Shown: positions 37,601 to 50,416 of the stretch, piece by piece
Layout: the number at the start of each line of letters is the position of its first letter
Position numbering within the stretch: position 1 is the stretch's first letter
Assembly (NCBI RefSeq): GCF_051401765.1
Contig: NW_027480423.1
Coordinates: 10,974,001-11,038,000, forward strand
From: Calliopsis andreniformis
Taxonomy: Eukaryota > Arthropoda > Insecta > Hymenoptera > Andrenidae
DNA: 64,000 nt
Reading direction: 5' to 3'
Program-made: the position numbers and the translations under genes
Notes under the pieces: generated by a model
Databases searched by the model: none
Seen by the model: only the letters and a program-made list of their open reading frames with translations
What the model was told of the DNA's origin: nothing

Positions 37601-38199
37601 ATTGTATTTTATGCTTCTGGCGTTGACTTCTTAGAACCTAACTATTCCATCTGGTGGAACAACGCCCTGGAGTGAAGTCTAGGTTGCCCGGAACGTGGAA
37701 ATGACCATAACTTTCACACTGGTAGCAATTATTCGTTTTATACATGGAAAAACTGTTGTGTTTATTTTGTATTTTATGCTTCTGGCGCTGACTTCTAAGG
37801 CCCTACCTATTCGATCTGGAGGAGCAACACCCTACAGTGAAGCCTAGGTTGCTCGGAACGTAGAACTGACCATTACCTTCTCACTGTTTGCAATAATTCA
37901 TTTTATACGATGGCAAAGCTGTTGTATTTATATTGTATTTTATGCTTATGGCGTTGACTTCTAAGGCCCTATTTCTTCGATTTGGTGGAGCAACGCCTCA
38001 GAGTTAAACCTAGGATGCCCGAAACGTCGAAATGGTCATTACTTTCGCACTGGTTGCAATTAGTCATGCTATACGATGGAAAATCAGTTGCATTTTTATT
38101 GTATTTTATGCTTCGGGCGTTAGCTTCTAAGGCTGTAGCTTTTAGCTGTGGTGGAGCAACGCCGCAGAGTGACGCCTAGGTTGCCCGGCTCGTAGAAAT
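34655..38199 (+). repeat. 3.5-kb segmental duplication, copy 2
   Basis: This is the counterpart of 27,530-31,074. Beyond 38,199 the two loci remain related for about two more monomers, but differences become frequent (GTTTGTTAATATAC versus GTTTGCTAATACAC, TACGAAGGAAAGG versus TACGATGGAAAGG). This right-hand flank instead matches 43,330 onward (offset 5,142), so two different donors meet at about 38,199. Confidence 0.88.
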
Positions 38200-38641
38200 G
38201 ACCATTACTTTCACAATGTTTGCAATTATTCATTTTATACGATGGTAATCTGTTGTACTTATATTGCATTTTATTCTTCTGGCGTTGACTTCTAAGGCCC
38301 TAACTATTCCATCTGGTGGAACAACGATCTAGAGTGAAGCCTAGGTTGCCAGGGACGTAGAAATGACCATTACTTTCACACTGTTTGTTAATATACATTA
38401 TATACGAAGGAAAGGCTGTTGTATTTATATTGTATTTTATGCGTCTGGCGTTGACTTCTTAGGCCCTAACTATTTATCCTGGTGAAGCACCGCGCTAGAG
38501 TGAAGAGTAGGTTGCCCGGAATGTAGAACATACCATTACCTTCACACTGGTTGCAAGTATTCCTGTTATACGATGGAAAAACTGTTGCACCATTATTGTA
38601 TTTTATGCTTTCGGCGTTGACTTCTAAGGCCCTACCTATCC

Positions 38642-39700
38642 GATCTGGCGGAGCAACGCCCTCGAGTGAAGCCTAGGTTGCCCGGAACGAAGAAATGACC
38701 ATTACTTTCACAATGTATGCAATTATTCATTTTATACGATGGAAAAACTGTTGTACTTATAATGCATTTTATTCTTCTGGCGTTGACTTCCTAGGCCCTG
38801 TCTGTTCGATCTGGTGGCACAGCGCCCTAGAATGAAGCCTAGGTTGCCCGGAACGTAGAAATGACCATTACTTTCACACTGTTTGCAAATATACATTATA
38901 TACGATGGAAACGCTGTTGCATTTATATTGTATTTTATGCTTCTGGCGTTGACTTCTTAGGCCCTAACTATTTGGTCTGGTGGAGCAACGCCCTAGAGTG
39001 ACGCCTAGGTTGCCCGGAACGTCGAACGTACCATTACCTTCACACTGGTTGCAAATATTCCTGTTATACGATAGAAAAGCTGTTGCATCTTTATTGTATT
39101 TTATGCTTCTGGCGTTGACTTCCTAGGACCTAACCATTCGATCTGGTGGAGCAAGGCCCTAGAGTGAAGCCTAGTTTGCCCGGAACGTAGAAATGACCAT
39201 AACTTTCTCACTGGTTACCATTATTCGTTTTATACGATGGAAAAGCTGTTGTATTTACATCGTATTTTATGCTTCTGGCGTTGTCTTCTTAGGCCCTAAC
39301 TGTTCCATCTGGTGGAACAACGCACTAGGGTGAAGCCTAGGTTGCCCGGAACGTCGAAATGTCCATAACTTTCACTCTGGTAACAGTTATTCGTTTTATA
39401 CAATGGAAAAACTGTTCTATTTATTTTGCATTTTATGCTTCGGGCGTTGACTTCTAAGGCCCTAACTATTCGATCTGGTGGAGCAACGCCCTAGAGTGAA
39501 GCCTAGATTGCCCGGAACGTAGAACATACGATTACCTTCACACTGGTTGCAATTATTCCTGTTATACGATGGAAAAACTGTTGCACCATTATTGTATTTT
39601 ATGCTTTCGGCGTTGACTTCTAAGGCCCTACCTATCCGATCTGGCGGAGCAACGCCCTCGAGTGAAGCCTAGGTTGCCCGGAACGCAGAAATGACCATAA
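38642..39700 (+). repeat. Recurrent domain B cassette, instance 3
   Basis: Monomers 38,642 to 39,638 match 40,464 to 41,460 at an offset of 1,822 bp (11 x 166 minus 4). The first monomer has a GATCTGGCGGAGC head in place of GATCTGGTGGAGC, so it is itself a fusion. Monomer 39,472 has GAAGCCTAGATTGCCC in place of GAAGCCTAGGTTGCCC. Confidence 0.78.
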
Positions 39701-40179
39701 CTTCACACTGGTTGCTATTATTCGTCTTATACGATGAAAAAACTGTTATATTTATATTGCATTTTATGCTTCTGGCGTTGACTTCTTAGGCCCTAACTAT
39801 TCGATCTGGTGGATCAACGCCCTAGAGTGAAGCCTGCGATGCCCGGAACGTAGAAATGATCATTACCTTCACGCTTGCTGCAATTATTCCTGTTATAAGA
39901 TGAAAAAACTGTTGTATTTTTATTGAATTTTTTGCTTCAGGCGCTGACTTCTAAGATCGTAGCTATTTGATGTGGTGGAGCAACGCCCTAGAGTGACGCC
40001 TAGGTTGCCTGGAACGTAGAAATGACCATTACTTTCACAATGTAAGCAATTATTCATTTTATACGATGGAAAAACTGTTGTACTTATATTGCATTTTATT
40101 CTTCTGCCGTTGACTTCTAAGGCCCTAACTATTCGATCTGGTGGAGCAACGGCCTAGAGTGAAGCCTCGGTTGCCCGGA
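39700..40179 (+). repeat. Domain B linker monomers before the 22-mer HOR
   Basis: Monomer 39,803 (GAAGCCTGCGATGCCC) and the next two resemble the octamer series at 23,562-24,226 and the 34,500-34,832 region (TTGAATTTTTTGC, AGATCGTAGC). They lead to the GCAACGGCCTAGAG monomer near 40,134, inside which the match to the 22-monomer repeat begins. Confidence 0.6.
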
Positions 40180-43100
40180 ACGTAGAAATGACCATAACTT
40201 TCACACTGGTAGCAATTATTCATTTTATACGATGGAAAAGCCTTAGTATTTATATCGTATTTTATGCTTCTGGCGTTGACCTCTTAGGCCCTAACTATTC
40301 CATCTGGTGGAACAGCGCCCTGGAGTGAAGCCTATATTGCCCGGAACGTAGAAATGACCATAACTTTCACACTGGTAGCAATTATTCGTTCTATACATGG
40401 AAAAGCTGTTCTATTTATTTTGTATTTTATGCTTCTGGCATTGACTTCTAAGGACCTACCTATCCGATCTGGTGGAGCAACGACCTCGAGTGAAGCCTAG
40501 GTTGCCCGGAACGAAGAAATGACCATTACTTTCACAATGTATGCAATTATTCATTTTATACGATGGAAAAACTGTTGTACTTATAATGCATTTTATTCTT
40601 CTGGCGTTGACTTCCTAGGACCTGTCTGTTCGATCTGGTGGCACAGCGCCCTAGAATGAAGCCTAGGTTGCCCGGAACGTAGAAATGACCATTACTTTCA
40701 CACTGTTTGCAAATATACATTATATACGATGGAAACGCTGTTGCATTTATATTGTATTTTATGCTTCTGGCGTTGACTTCTTAGGCCCTAACTATTTGGT
40801 CTGGTGGAGCAACGCCCTAGAGTGACGCCTAGGTTGCCCGGAACGTCGAACGTACCATTACCTTCACACTGGTTGCAAATATTCCTGTTATACGATAGAA
40901 AAGCTGTTGCATCTTTATTGTATTTTATGCTTCTGGCGTTGACTTCCTAGGACCTAACCATTCGATCTGGTGGAGCAAGGCCCTAGAGTGAAGCCTAGGT
41001 TGCCCGGAACGTAGAAATGACCATAACTTTCTCACTGGTTACCATTATTCGTTTTATACGATGGAAAAGCTGTTGTATTTACATCGTATTTTATGCTTCT
41101 GGCGTTGTCTTCTTAGGCCCTAACTGTTCCATCTGGTGGAACAACGCACTAGGGTGAAGCCTAGGTTGCCCGGAACGTCGAAATGTCCATAACTTTCACT
41201 CTGGTAACAATTATTCGTTTTATACAATGGAAAAACTGTTCTATTTATTTTGCATTTTATGCTTCGGGCGTTGACTTCTAAGGCCCTAACTATTCGATCT
41301 GGTGGAGCAACGCCCTAGAGTGAAGCCTAGGTTGCCCGGAACGTAGAACATACGATTACCTTCACACTGGTTGCAATTATTCCTGTTATACGATGGAAAA
41401 ACTGTTGCACCATTATTGTATTTTATGCTTCCGGCGTTGACTTCTAAGGCCCTACCTATCCGATCTGGCGGAGCAACGCCCTCGAGTGAAGCCTAGGTTG
41501 CCCGGAACGCAGAAATGACCATAACTTTCACACTGGTTGCCATTATTCGTTTTATACGATGGAAAAGCTGTTGTATTTATATCGTATTTTATGCTTATGG
41601 CGTCGACTTCTTGGGCCCCAACTATTCCATCTGGTGGAACAACGCCCTATGGTGAAGCCTAGGTTGCCCGGAACGTCGAAATGTCCATAACTTTCACTCT
41701 GGTAACAATTATTCGTTTTATACAATGGAAAAACTGTTCTATTTATTTTGAATTTTATGCTTCTGGCGCTGACTTCTTAGACCCTAACTATTCCATCTGG
41801 TGGAACAACGCCCTAGGGTGAAGCCTAGGTTGCCGGGAAAGTAGAAATGACCATAACTTTCACACTGTTTGCTAATATACATTATATACGATGAAAAGGC
41901 TGTTGTATTTATATTGTATTTTATGCTTCTGGCGTTGACTTCTTAGGCCCTAACTATTTAACCTGGTGAAGCACCGCGCTAGAGTGAAGAGTAGGTTGCC
42001 CGGAACGTAGAACATACCATTACCTTCACACTGGTTGCAATTATTCCTGTTATACGATGGAAAAACTGTTGCATCTTTATTGTGTTTTATGCTTCTGGCG
42101 TGGACTTCTTAGGCCCTAACCATTCGATCTGGTGGAACAACGCCCTAGGGTGAAGCCTACGTTGCCCGGAACGTAGAAATGACCATAACTTTCACACTGG
42201 TAGCAATTATTCGTTTTATACGATGGAAAAGCCTTAGTATTTATATCGTGTTTTATGCTTCTGGCGTTGACCCCTTAGGCCCTAACTATTCTATCTGGTG
42301 GAACAACGCCCTGGAGTGAAGCCTATGTTGCCCGGAACGTAGAAATGATCATAACTTTCACACTGGTAGCAATTATTCGTTCTATACATGGAAAAGCTGT
42401 TCTATTTATTTTGTATTTTATCCTTCTGGCGTTGACTTCTTAGGCCCTGTCTGTTCGATCTGGTGGCACAGCGCCCTAGAATGAAGTCTAGGTTGCCCGG
42501 AACGTAGAAATGACCATAACTTTCACACTGGTTGCTATTATTCGTTTTATACGATGGAAAAGCTGTTGTATTTATATCGTATTTTATGCTTCTGGCGTCG
42601 ACTTCTTGGGCCACAACTATTCCATCTGGTGGAACAACGCCCTATGGTGAAGCCCAGGTTGCCCGGGACGTAGAAATGACCATAACCTTCACACTGGTTG
42701 CAATTATTCCTGTTATACGATGGAAAAACTGTTGCATCTTTATTGTATTTTATGCTTCTGGCGTTGACTTCTTAGGACCTAACTATTCCATCTGGTGGAA
42801 CAACGCCCTGGAGTGAAGTCTAGGTTGCCCGGAACGTGGAAATGACCATAACTTTCACACTGGTAGCAATTATTCGTTTTATACATGGAAAAACTGTTGT
42901 GTTTATTTTGTATTTTATGCTTCTGGCGCTGACTTCTAAGGCCCTACCTATTCGATCTGGAGGAGCAACACCCTACAGTGAAGCCTAGGTTGCTCGGAAC
43001 GTAGAACTGACCATTACCTTCTCACTGTTTGCAATAATTCATTTTATACGATGGCAAAGCTGTTGTATTTATATTGTACTTTATGCTTATGGCGTTGACT

Positions 43101-43831
43101 TCTAAGGCCCTATTTCTTCGATTTGGTGGAGCAACGCCTCAGAGTTAAACCTAGGATGCCCGAAACGTCGAAATGGTCATTACTTTCGCACTGGTTGCAA
43201 TTAGTCATGCTATACGATGGAAAATCAGTTGCATTTTTATTGTATTTTATGCTTCGGGCGTTAGCTTCTAAGGCTGTAGCTTTTAGCTGTGGTGGAGCAA
43301 CGCCGTAGAGTGACGCCTAGGTTGCCCGGCTCGTAGAAATGACCATTACTTTCACAATGTTTGCAATTATTCATTTTATACGATGGTAATCTGTTGTACT
43401 TATATTGCATTTTATTCTTCTGGCGTTGACTTCTTAGGCCCTAACTATTCCATCTGGTGGAACAACGATCTAGAGTGAAGCCTAGGTTGCCAGGGACGTA
43501 GAAATGACCATTACTTTCACACTGTTTGTTAATATACATTATATACGAAGGAAAGGCTGTTGTATTTATATTGTATTTTATGCGTCTGGCGTTGACTTCT
43601 TAGGCCCTAACTATTTATCCTGGTGAAGCACCGCGCTAGAGTGAAGAGTAGGTTGCCCGGAATGTAGAACATACCATTACCTTCACACTGGTTGCAATTA
43701 TTCCTATTATACGATGGAAAAACTGTTGCATCTTTATTGTGTTTTATGCTTCTGGCGTGGACTTCTTAGGCCCTAACCATTCGATCTGGTGGAACAACGC
43801 CCTAGGGTGAAGCCTACGTTGCCCGGAACGT
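40180..43831 (+). repeat. 22-monomer, 3.65-kb HOR, copy 1
   Basis: From about 40,180 the sequence matches 43,832 onward at an offset of 3,652 bp (22 x 166). From 41,794 it matches 45,441 onward at an offset of 3,647 bp. Within it lie cassette instance 4 (40,464-41,500), the AACCTGGTGAAGC series, and a hexamer-related run at 42,957-43,450. The offset change comes from a different arrangement at 41,294-41,793 versus 44,946-45,440. Two monomers at about 42,507-42,760 are replaced by unrelated types in copy 2. Confidence 0.82.
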
Positions 43832-46800
43832 AGAAATGACCATAACCTTCACACTGGTAGCAATTATTCATTTTATACGATGGAAAAGCCTTAGTATTTA
43901 TATCGTATTTTATGCTTCTGGCGTTGACCTCTTAGGCCCTAACTATTCCATCTGGTGGAACAGCGCCCTGCAGTGAAGCCTATGTTGCCCGGAACGTAGA
44001 AATGACCATAACTTTCACACTGGTAGCAATTATTCGTTCTATACATGGAAAAGCTGTTCTATTTATTTTGTATTTTATGCTTCTGGCGTTGACTTCTAAG
44101 GACCTACCTATCCGATCTGGTGGAGCAACGACCTCGAGTGAAGCCTAGGTTGCCCGGAACGAAGAAATGACCATTACTTTCACAATGTATGCAATTATTC
44201 ATTTTATACGATGGAAAAACTGTTGTACTTATAATGCATTTTATTCTTCTGGCGTTGACTTCCTAGGCCCTGTCTGTTCGATCTGGTGGCACAGCGCCCT
44301 AGAATGAAGCCTAGGTTGCCCGGAACGTAGAAATGACCATTACTTTCACACTGTTTGCAAATATACATTATATACGATGGAAACGCTGTTGCATTTATAT
44401 TGTATTTTATGCTTCTGGCGTTGACTTCTTAGGCCCTAACTATTTGGTCTGGTGGAGCAACGCCCTAGAGTGACGCCTAGGTTGCCCGGAACGTCGAACG
44501 TACCATTACCTTCACACTGGTTGCAAATATTCCTGTTATACGATAGAAAAGCTGTTGCATCTTTATTGTATTTTATGCTTCTGGCGTTGACTTCCTAGGA
44601 CCTAACCATTCGATCTGGTGGAGCAAGGCCCTAGAGTGAAGCCTAGGTTGCCCGGAACGTAGAAATGACCATAACTTTCTCACTGGTTACCATTATTCGT
44701 TTTATACGATGGAAAAGCTGTTGTATTTACATCGTATTTTATGCTTCTGGCGTTGTCTTCTTAGGCCCTAACTGTTCCATCTGGTGGAACAACGCACTAG
44801 GGTGAAGCCTAGGTTGCCCGGAACGTCGAAATGTCCATAACTTTCACTCTGGTAACAATTATTCGTTTTATACAATGGAAAAACTGTTCTATTTATTTTG
44901 CATTTTATGCTTCGGGCGTTGACTTCTAAGGCCCTAACTATTCGATCTGGTGGAGCAACGCCCTAGAGTGAAGCCTAGGTTGCCCGGAACGTAGAAATGA
45001 CCATAACTTTCACACTGGTTGCCATTATTCGTTTTATACGATGGAAAAGCTGTTGTATTTATATCGTATTTTATGCTTATGGCGTCGACTTCTTGGGCCC
45101 CAACTATTCCATCTGGTGGAACAACGCCCTATGGTGAAGCCCAGGTTGCCCGGGACGTAGAAATGACCATAACTTTCACATTGGAAACAATTTTTCGTTT
45201 TATACATGGAAAAGCTGTTCTATTTATTTTGTATGTTATGCTTCGGGCGTTGACTTCTAAGGCCCTAACTATTCGATCTGTTGGAGCAACACCCTAGAGT
45301 GGAGCATCGGTTGCCCGGAACGTAGAAATGACCATAACTTTCACACTGGCAGCAATTATTCATGCTATACGATGGAAAAGCTGTTGTATTTATATCGTAT
45401 TTTATGCTTCTGGCGCTGACTTCTTAGACCCTAACTATTCCATCTGGTGGAACAACGCCCTAGGGTGAAGCCTAGGTTGCCGGGAAAGTAGAAATGACCA
45501 TAACTTTCACACTGTTTGCTAATATACATTATATACGATGGAAAGGCTGTTGTATTTATATTGTATTTTATGCTTCTGGCGTTGACTTCTTAGGCCCTAA
45601 CTATTTAACCTGGTGAAGCACCGCGCTAGAGTGAAGAGTAGGTTGCCCGGAACGTAGAACATACCATTACCTTCACACTGGTTGCAATTATTCCTGTTAT
45701 ACGATGGAAAAACTGTTGCATCTTTATTGTGTTTTATGCTTCTGGCGTGGACTTCTTAGGCCCTAACCATTCGATCTGGTGGAACAACGCCCTAGGGTGA
45801 AGCCTACGTTGCCCGGAACGTAGAAATGACCATAACTTTCACACTGGTAGCAATTATTCGTTTTATACGATGGAAAAGCCTTAGTATTTATATCGTGTTT
45901 TATGCTTCTGGCGTTGACCCCTTAGGCCCTAACTATTCTATCTGGTGGAACAACGCCCTGGAGTGAAGCCTATGTTGCCCGGAACGTAGAAATGATCATA
46001 ACTTTCACACTGGTAGCAATTATTCGTTCTATACATGGAAAAGCTGTTCTATTTATTTTGTATTTTATCCTTCTGGCGTTGACTTCTTAGGCCCTGTCTG
46101 TTCGATCTGGTGGCACAGCGCCCTAGAATGAAGTCTAGGTTGCCCGGAACGTAGAAATGACCATTACTTTCACACTGTTTGCAAATATACATTATATACG
46201 ATGGAAACGCTGTTGCATTTATATTGTATTTTATGCTTCAGGCGTTGACTTCTTAGGCCCTAACTATTTGGTCTGGTGGAGCAAAGCCCTAGAGTGACGC
46301 CTAGGTTGCCCGGAACGTCGAACGTACCATTACCTTCACACTGGTTGCAATTATTCCTGTTACACGATAGAAAAGCTGTTGCATCTTTATTGTATTTTAT
46401 GCTTCTGGCGTTGACTTCTTAGGACCTAACTATTCCATCTGGTGGAACAACGCCCTGGAGTGAAGTCTAGGTTGCCCGGAACGTGGAAATGACCATAACT
46501 TTCACACTGGTAGCAATTATTCGTTTTATACATGGAAAAACTGTTGTGTTTATTTTGTATTTTATGCTTCTGGCGCTGACTTCTAAGGCCCTACCTATTC
46601 GATCTGGCGGAGCAACACCCTACAGTGAAGCCTAGGTTGCTCGGAACGTAGAACTGACCATTACCTTCTCACTGTTTGCAATAATTCATTTTATACGATG
46701 GCAAAGCTGTTGTATTTATATTGTATTTTATGCTTCTGGCGTTGACTTCTAAGGCCCTATTTCTTCGATTTGGTGGAGCAACGCCTCAGAGTTAAACCTA

Positions 46801-47370
46801 GGATGCCCGAAACGTCGAAATGGTCATTACTTTCGCACTGGTTGCAATTAGTCATGCTATACGATGGAAAATCAGTTGCATTTTTATTGTATTTTATGCT
46901 TCGGGCGTTAGCTTCTAAGGCTGTAGCTTTTAGCTGTGGTGGAGCAACGCCGTAGAGTGACGCCTAGGTTGCCCGGCTCGTAGAAATGACCATTACTTTC
47001 ACAATGTTTGCAATTATTCATTTTATACGATGGTAATCTGTTGTACTTATATTGCATTTTATTCTTCTGGCGTTGACTTCTTAGGCCCTAACTATTCGAT
47101 CTGGTGGAACAACGATCTAGAGTGAAGCCTAGGTTGCCAGGGACGTAGAAATGACCATTACTTTCACACTGTTTGTTAATATACATTATATACGAAGGAA
47201 AGGCTGTTGTATTTATATTGTATTTTATGCTTCTGGCGTTGACTTCTTAGGCCCTAACTATTTAACCTGGTGAAGCACCGCGCTAGAGTGAAGAGTAGGT
47301 TGCCCGGAATGTAGAACATACCATTACCTTCACACTGGTTGCAATTGTTCCTATTATACGATGGAAAAAC
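43832..47370 (+). repeat. 22-monomer, 3.65-kb HOR, copy 2 (end lost at junction)
   Basis: It repeats copy 1 through 44,116 (cassette), 45,441, 46,104 (GAATGAAGTCTAGG) and 46,770 (CCTCAGAGTTAAACC). It runs out at about 47,370, roughly 100 bp before a full unit, where domain C begins. Markers shared only with copy 1 include GAAAAGCCTTAGTATTT, GTTGACCCCTTAGG and TTATCCTTCTGG. Confidence 0.82.
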
Positions 47371-47429
47371 TGTTGTATTTTTATTGCATTTTATGCTTCG
47401 GGCGTTGACTTCTAAGGCCCTAACTATTC
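47264..47429 (+). repeat. Domain B/C junction monomer
   Basis: The first two thirds follow the domain B monomer at 43,617 (AACCTGGTGAAGC, AATGTAGAACATACC, TTCCTATTATACGATGG). After AAAAACTGTTG the sequence changes from the expected CATCTTTATTG to TATTTTTATTGC and CTTCGGGCG. It continues into the AATCTGTTGG start at 47,430, as in domain C at 48,425. The switch lies near 47,366-47,376. Confidence 0.72.
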
Positions 47430-49586
47430 AATCTGTTGGAGCAACGCCCTAGGGTGAAGCCTAGGTTGCCTCGAAAGTAGAAATGTCCATAACTTTCATA
47501 CTGGTTGCAATTATTCGTTCTATACGATGGAAAATCTGTTGTATTTATATTGTATTTTATGCTTCTGACGTTGACTCCTAAGGCACCAACTATTCGATCT
47601 GGTGGACCAACGCCCTAGAGTGACGCCTAGGTTGCACGGAACGTAGAAATGACCATTACCTTCGCACTGTTTGCAATTATTCCTGTTATACGGTGGAAAA
47701 ACTGTTGTATTTTTATTGTATTTTATGCTTCGGGTGTTGACTTCTAAGCCCCTAACTATTCGATATGGTGGAGCCACATCCTAGGGTGAAGCCTAGGTTG
47801 ACCGGAAAGTAGAAATGTCCATAACTTTCATACTGGTTGCAATTATTCGTTTTATACGATGGAAGAACTGTTGTATTTATACTGTATTTTATGCTTCTGA
47901 CGTAGACTTCTAAGGCACTACCTATTCGATCTGGTGGAGCTACGCCCTAGAGTGAAGCCTAGGTTGCCCGGAACGTAGAAATGACCATAACTTTCACACT
48001 GGTTGCAATTATTCGTTTTGTACGATGGAAAAACTGTTGTATTTGTATTGTATTTTGTGCTTCTGGCGTTCACTTCTTAGGCCCTAACTATTCGATCGGG
48101 TGGAACAACGCCCTAGGATGAAGCCTAGGTTGCCCGGAAAGTAGAAATGACCATAACTTTCAAACTGGTTGCAATTATTCCTGTTATACGATGGAAGAAC
48201 TGATGCATTTATATTGTATTTTATGCTTCTGGCGTTGACTTCTAAGGCACTAAGTATTCGATATGGTGGAGCAACGCCCTAGAGTGAAGCCTAGGCTGCC
48301 GGAACGTCGAAATGACCTTCACTTTCAAACTGGATACAATTATTCCTGTTATACGATGGAAAAACTGTTGTATTCTTATTGCATTTTATGCTTCGGGCGT
48401 TGACTTGTAAGGCCCTAACCATTCAATCTGTTGGAGCAACGCCCTAGGGTGAAGCCTAGGTTGCCCGGAAAGTAGAAATGTCCATAACTTTCATACTCGT
48501 TGCAATTATTCGTTTTATACGATGGAAAAACTGTTGTATTTATATTGTATTTTATGCTTCTCGCGTTCACTTCTTAGGCCTTAACTATTCGATCTGGTGG
48601 AACAACGCACTAGGGTGAAGCCTAGGTTGCCCGGAACGTAGAAATGACCATAACTTTCAAAGTGGTTGCAATTATTCCTGTTATACGATGGAAAAACTGT
48701 TGTGTTTATATTGTATTTTATGCTTCTGGCGTTGACTTCTAAGGCACTAAGAATTCGATCAGGTGGAGCAACGCCCTAGTGTGAAGCTTAGGTTGCCCGG
48801 AACATAGAAATGACCATAACCTTCACACTGGTGGGTATTATTCGTTTTATTCGATGGAAAAACTGTTATATTTATATTGTATTTTATGCTTCCGGCGCTG
48901 ACTTCTAAGGCCCTAGCTATTCGATCTGGTGGAACAACGCCCTAGAGTGAAGTGTAGGTTGCCCGAAACGTAGAAATGACCATCACTTTCATACTGGTTG
49001 CAATTATTCGTTTTATACGATGGAAAAACGGTTGCACTTATATTGTATTTTATGCTTGTGGCGTTGAATTCTAAGGCACTAACTATTCGATCTGTTGGAG
49101 CAACGCCCTAGAGTGAAGCCTAGGGTGCCCGGAACGTAGAAATGACCATCACTTTCAAACTGGTTGCAACTATCCCAGTTATATGATGGAAAAACTGTTG
49201 CATTTTTATTGCATTTTATGCTTCGGGCGCTGACTTCCAAGGCCCTAACTGTCCAATCTGTTGGAGCAACGCCCTAGGGTGAAGCCTAGGTTGCCCGGAA
49301 AGTAGAAATGACCATAACTTTCATACTCGTTGCAATTATACGTTTTATACGATGGAAAAGCTGTTGTATTTATATTGTATTTTATGCTTCTTGCGCTCAC
49401 TTCTTAGGCCCTAACTATTCGATCTGGTGGAACATCGCCCTAGGGTGAAGCCTAGGTTTCCCGGAACGTAGAGATGACCATAACTTTCACAGTTGTAGCA
49501 ATTATTCGATTTATACAATGGAAAAACAGTTCTATTAACTTTGTTTTTTATGTTTCGGGCGTCGACTTCTAAGGCACTAACTATTC
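47430..49586 (+). repeat. Domain C left block
   Basis: Thirteen monomers with domain C marks: GGAAAGTAGAAATG, TTTCATACTGG, AAGGCACTAA. The monomer at 48,260 is 165 bp through loss of a C in GGCTGCCGG. The monomer at 48,757 carries AAGCTT (HindIII), also found at 52,754 and 62,381, and is preceded by GAATTC. From about 48,660 on, this block is repeated at 52,657 (offset 3,997). Confidence 0.75.
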
Positions 49587-50416
49587 GATCTGGTGGAGCA
49601 ACGCCCTAGAGTGAAGCCTAAGATGCCCGGAACGTAGAAATGACCATAACGTTCACACTGATTGCAATTATTCGTTTTATACGATGGAAAAGCTGTTGTA
49701 TTTATATTGTATTTTATGCTTCTAGCGTTCACTTCTTAGGCCTCAACTATTCGATCTGGTGGAACAACGCACTAGTGTGAAGCCTAGGTTTCCCGGAACG
49801 TAGAAATGGCCATAACTTTCACACTGGTAGCAATTATTCGAAATATACAATGGAAAAACTGTTCTACCTATTTTGTGTTTTATGTTTCGCGCGTTGACTT
49901 ATAAGGCCCTAACTATTCGATCTAGTGGAGCAATGCCCTAGTGTGAAGCCTAGGTTGCCTGGAAAGTAGAAATGTCCATAACTTTCATACTGGTTTTAAT
50001 TACTCGTTTTATACGATGGAAGAACTGTTGTATTTATACTATATTTTATGCTTCTGACGTTGACTTCTAAGGCACTAACTATTCGATCTGGTGGAGCTAC
50101 ACCCTAGAGTGAAACATACGTTGCCCGGAACGTAGAAATGACCATTACTTTCACACTCTTTGCAATTATTCATTTTATGCGATGGAAAAGCTGTTGCATT
50201 TATATTGTATTTTATGTTACTGGCGTTGACTTCTTGGGCCCTAACTATTCGATCTGGTGGAGCAACGCCCTAAGGAGAATCCTAGATTGACCGGGAAGTA
50301 GAAATGACCATAACTTTCATACTGGTAGCAATTATTCGATTTATACAATGGAAAAACAGTTCTATTAATTTTGTTTTTTATGTTTCGGGCGTCGACTTCT
50401 AAGGCACTAACTATTC
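49587..50416 (+). repeat. 830-bp pentamer HOR, copy 1
   Basis: Five monomers in order, marked CCTAAGATGCCCGG (a), GCACTAGTGTGAAG (b), GATCTAGTGGAGC (c), GAAACATACGTTGCC (d) and CTAAGGAGAATCC (e), starting at 49,587, 49,753, 49,919, 50,085 and 50,251. Exactly 5 x 166 bp. The monomers show clear mutual divergence, and the copies are nearly the same. Confidence 0.9.
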
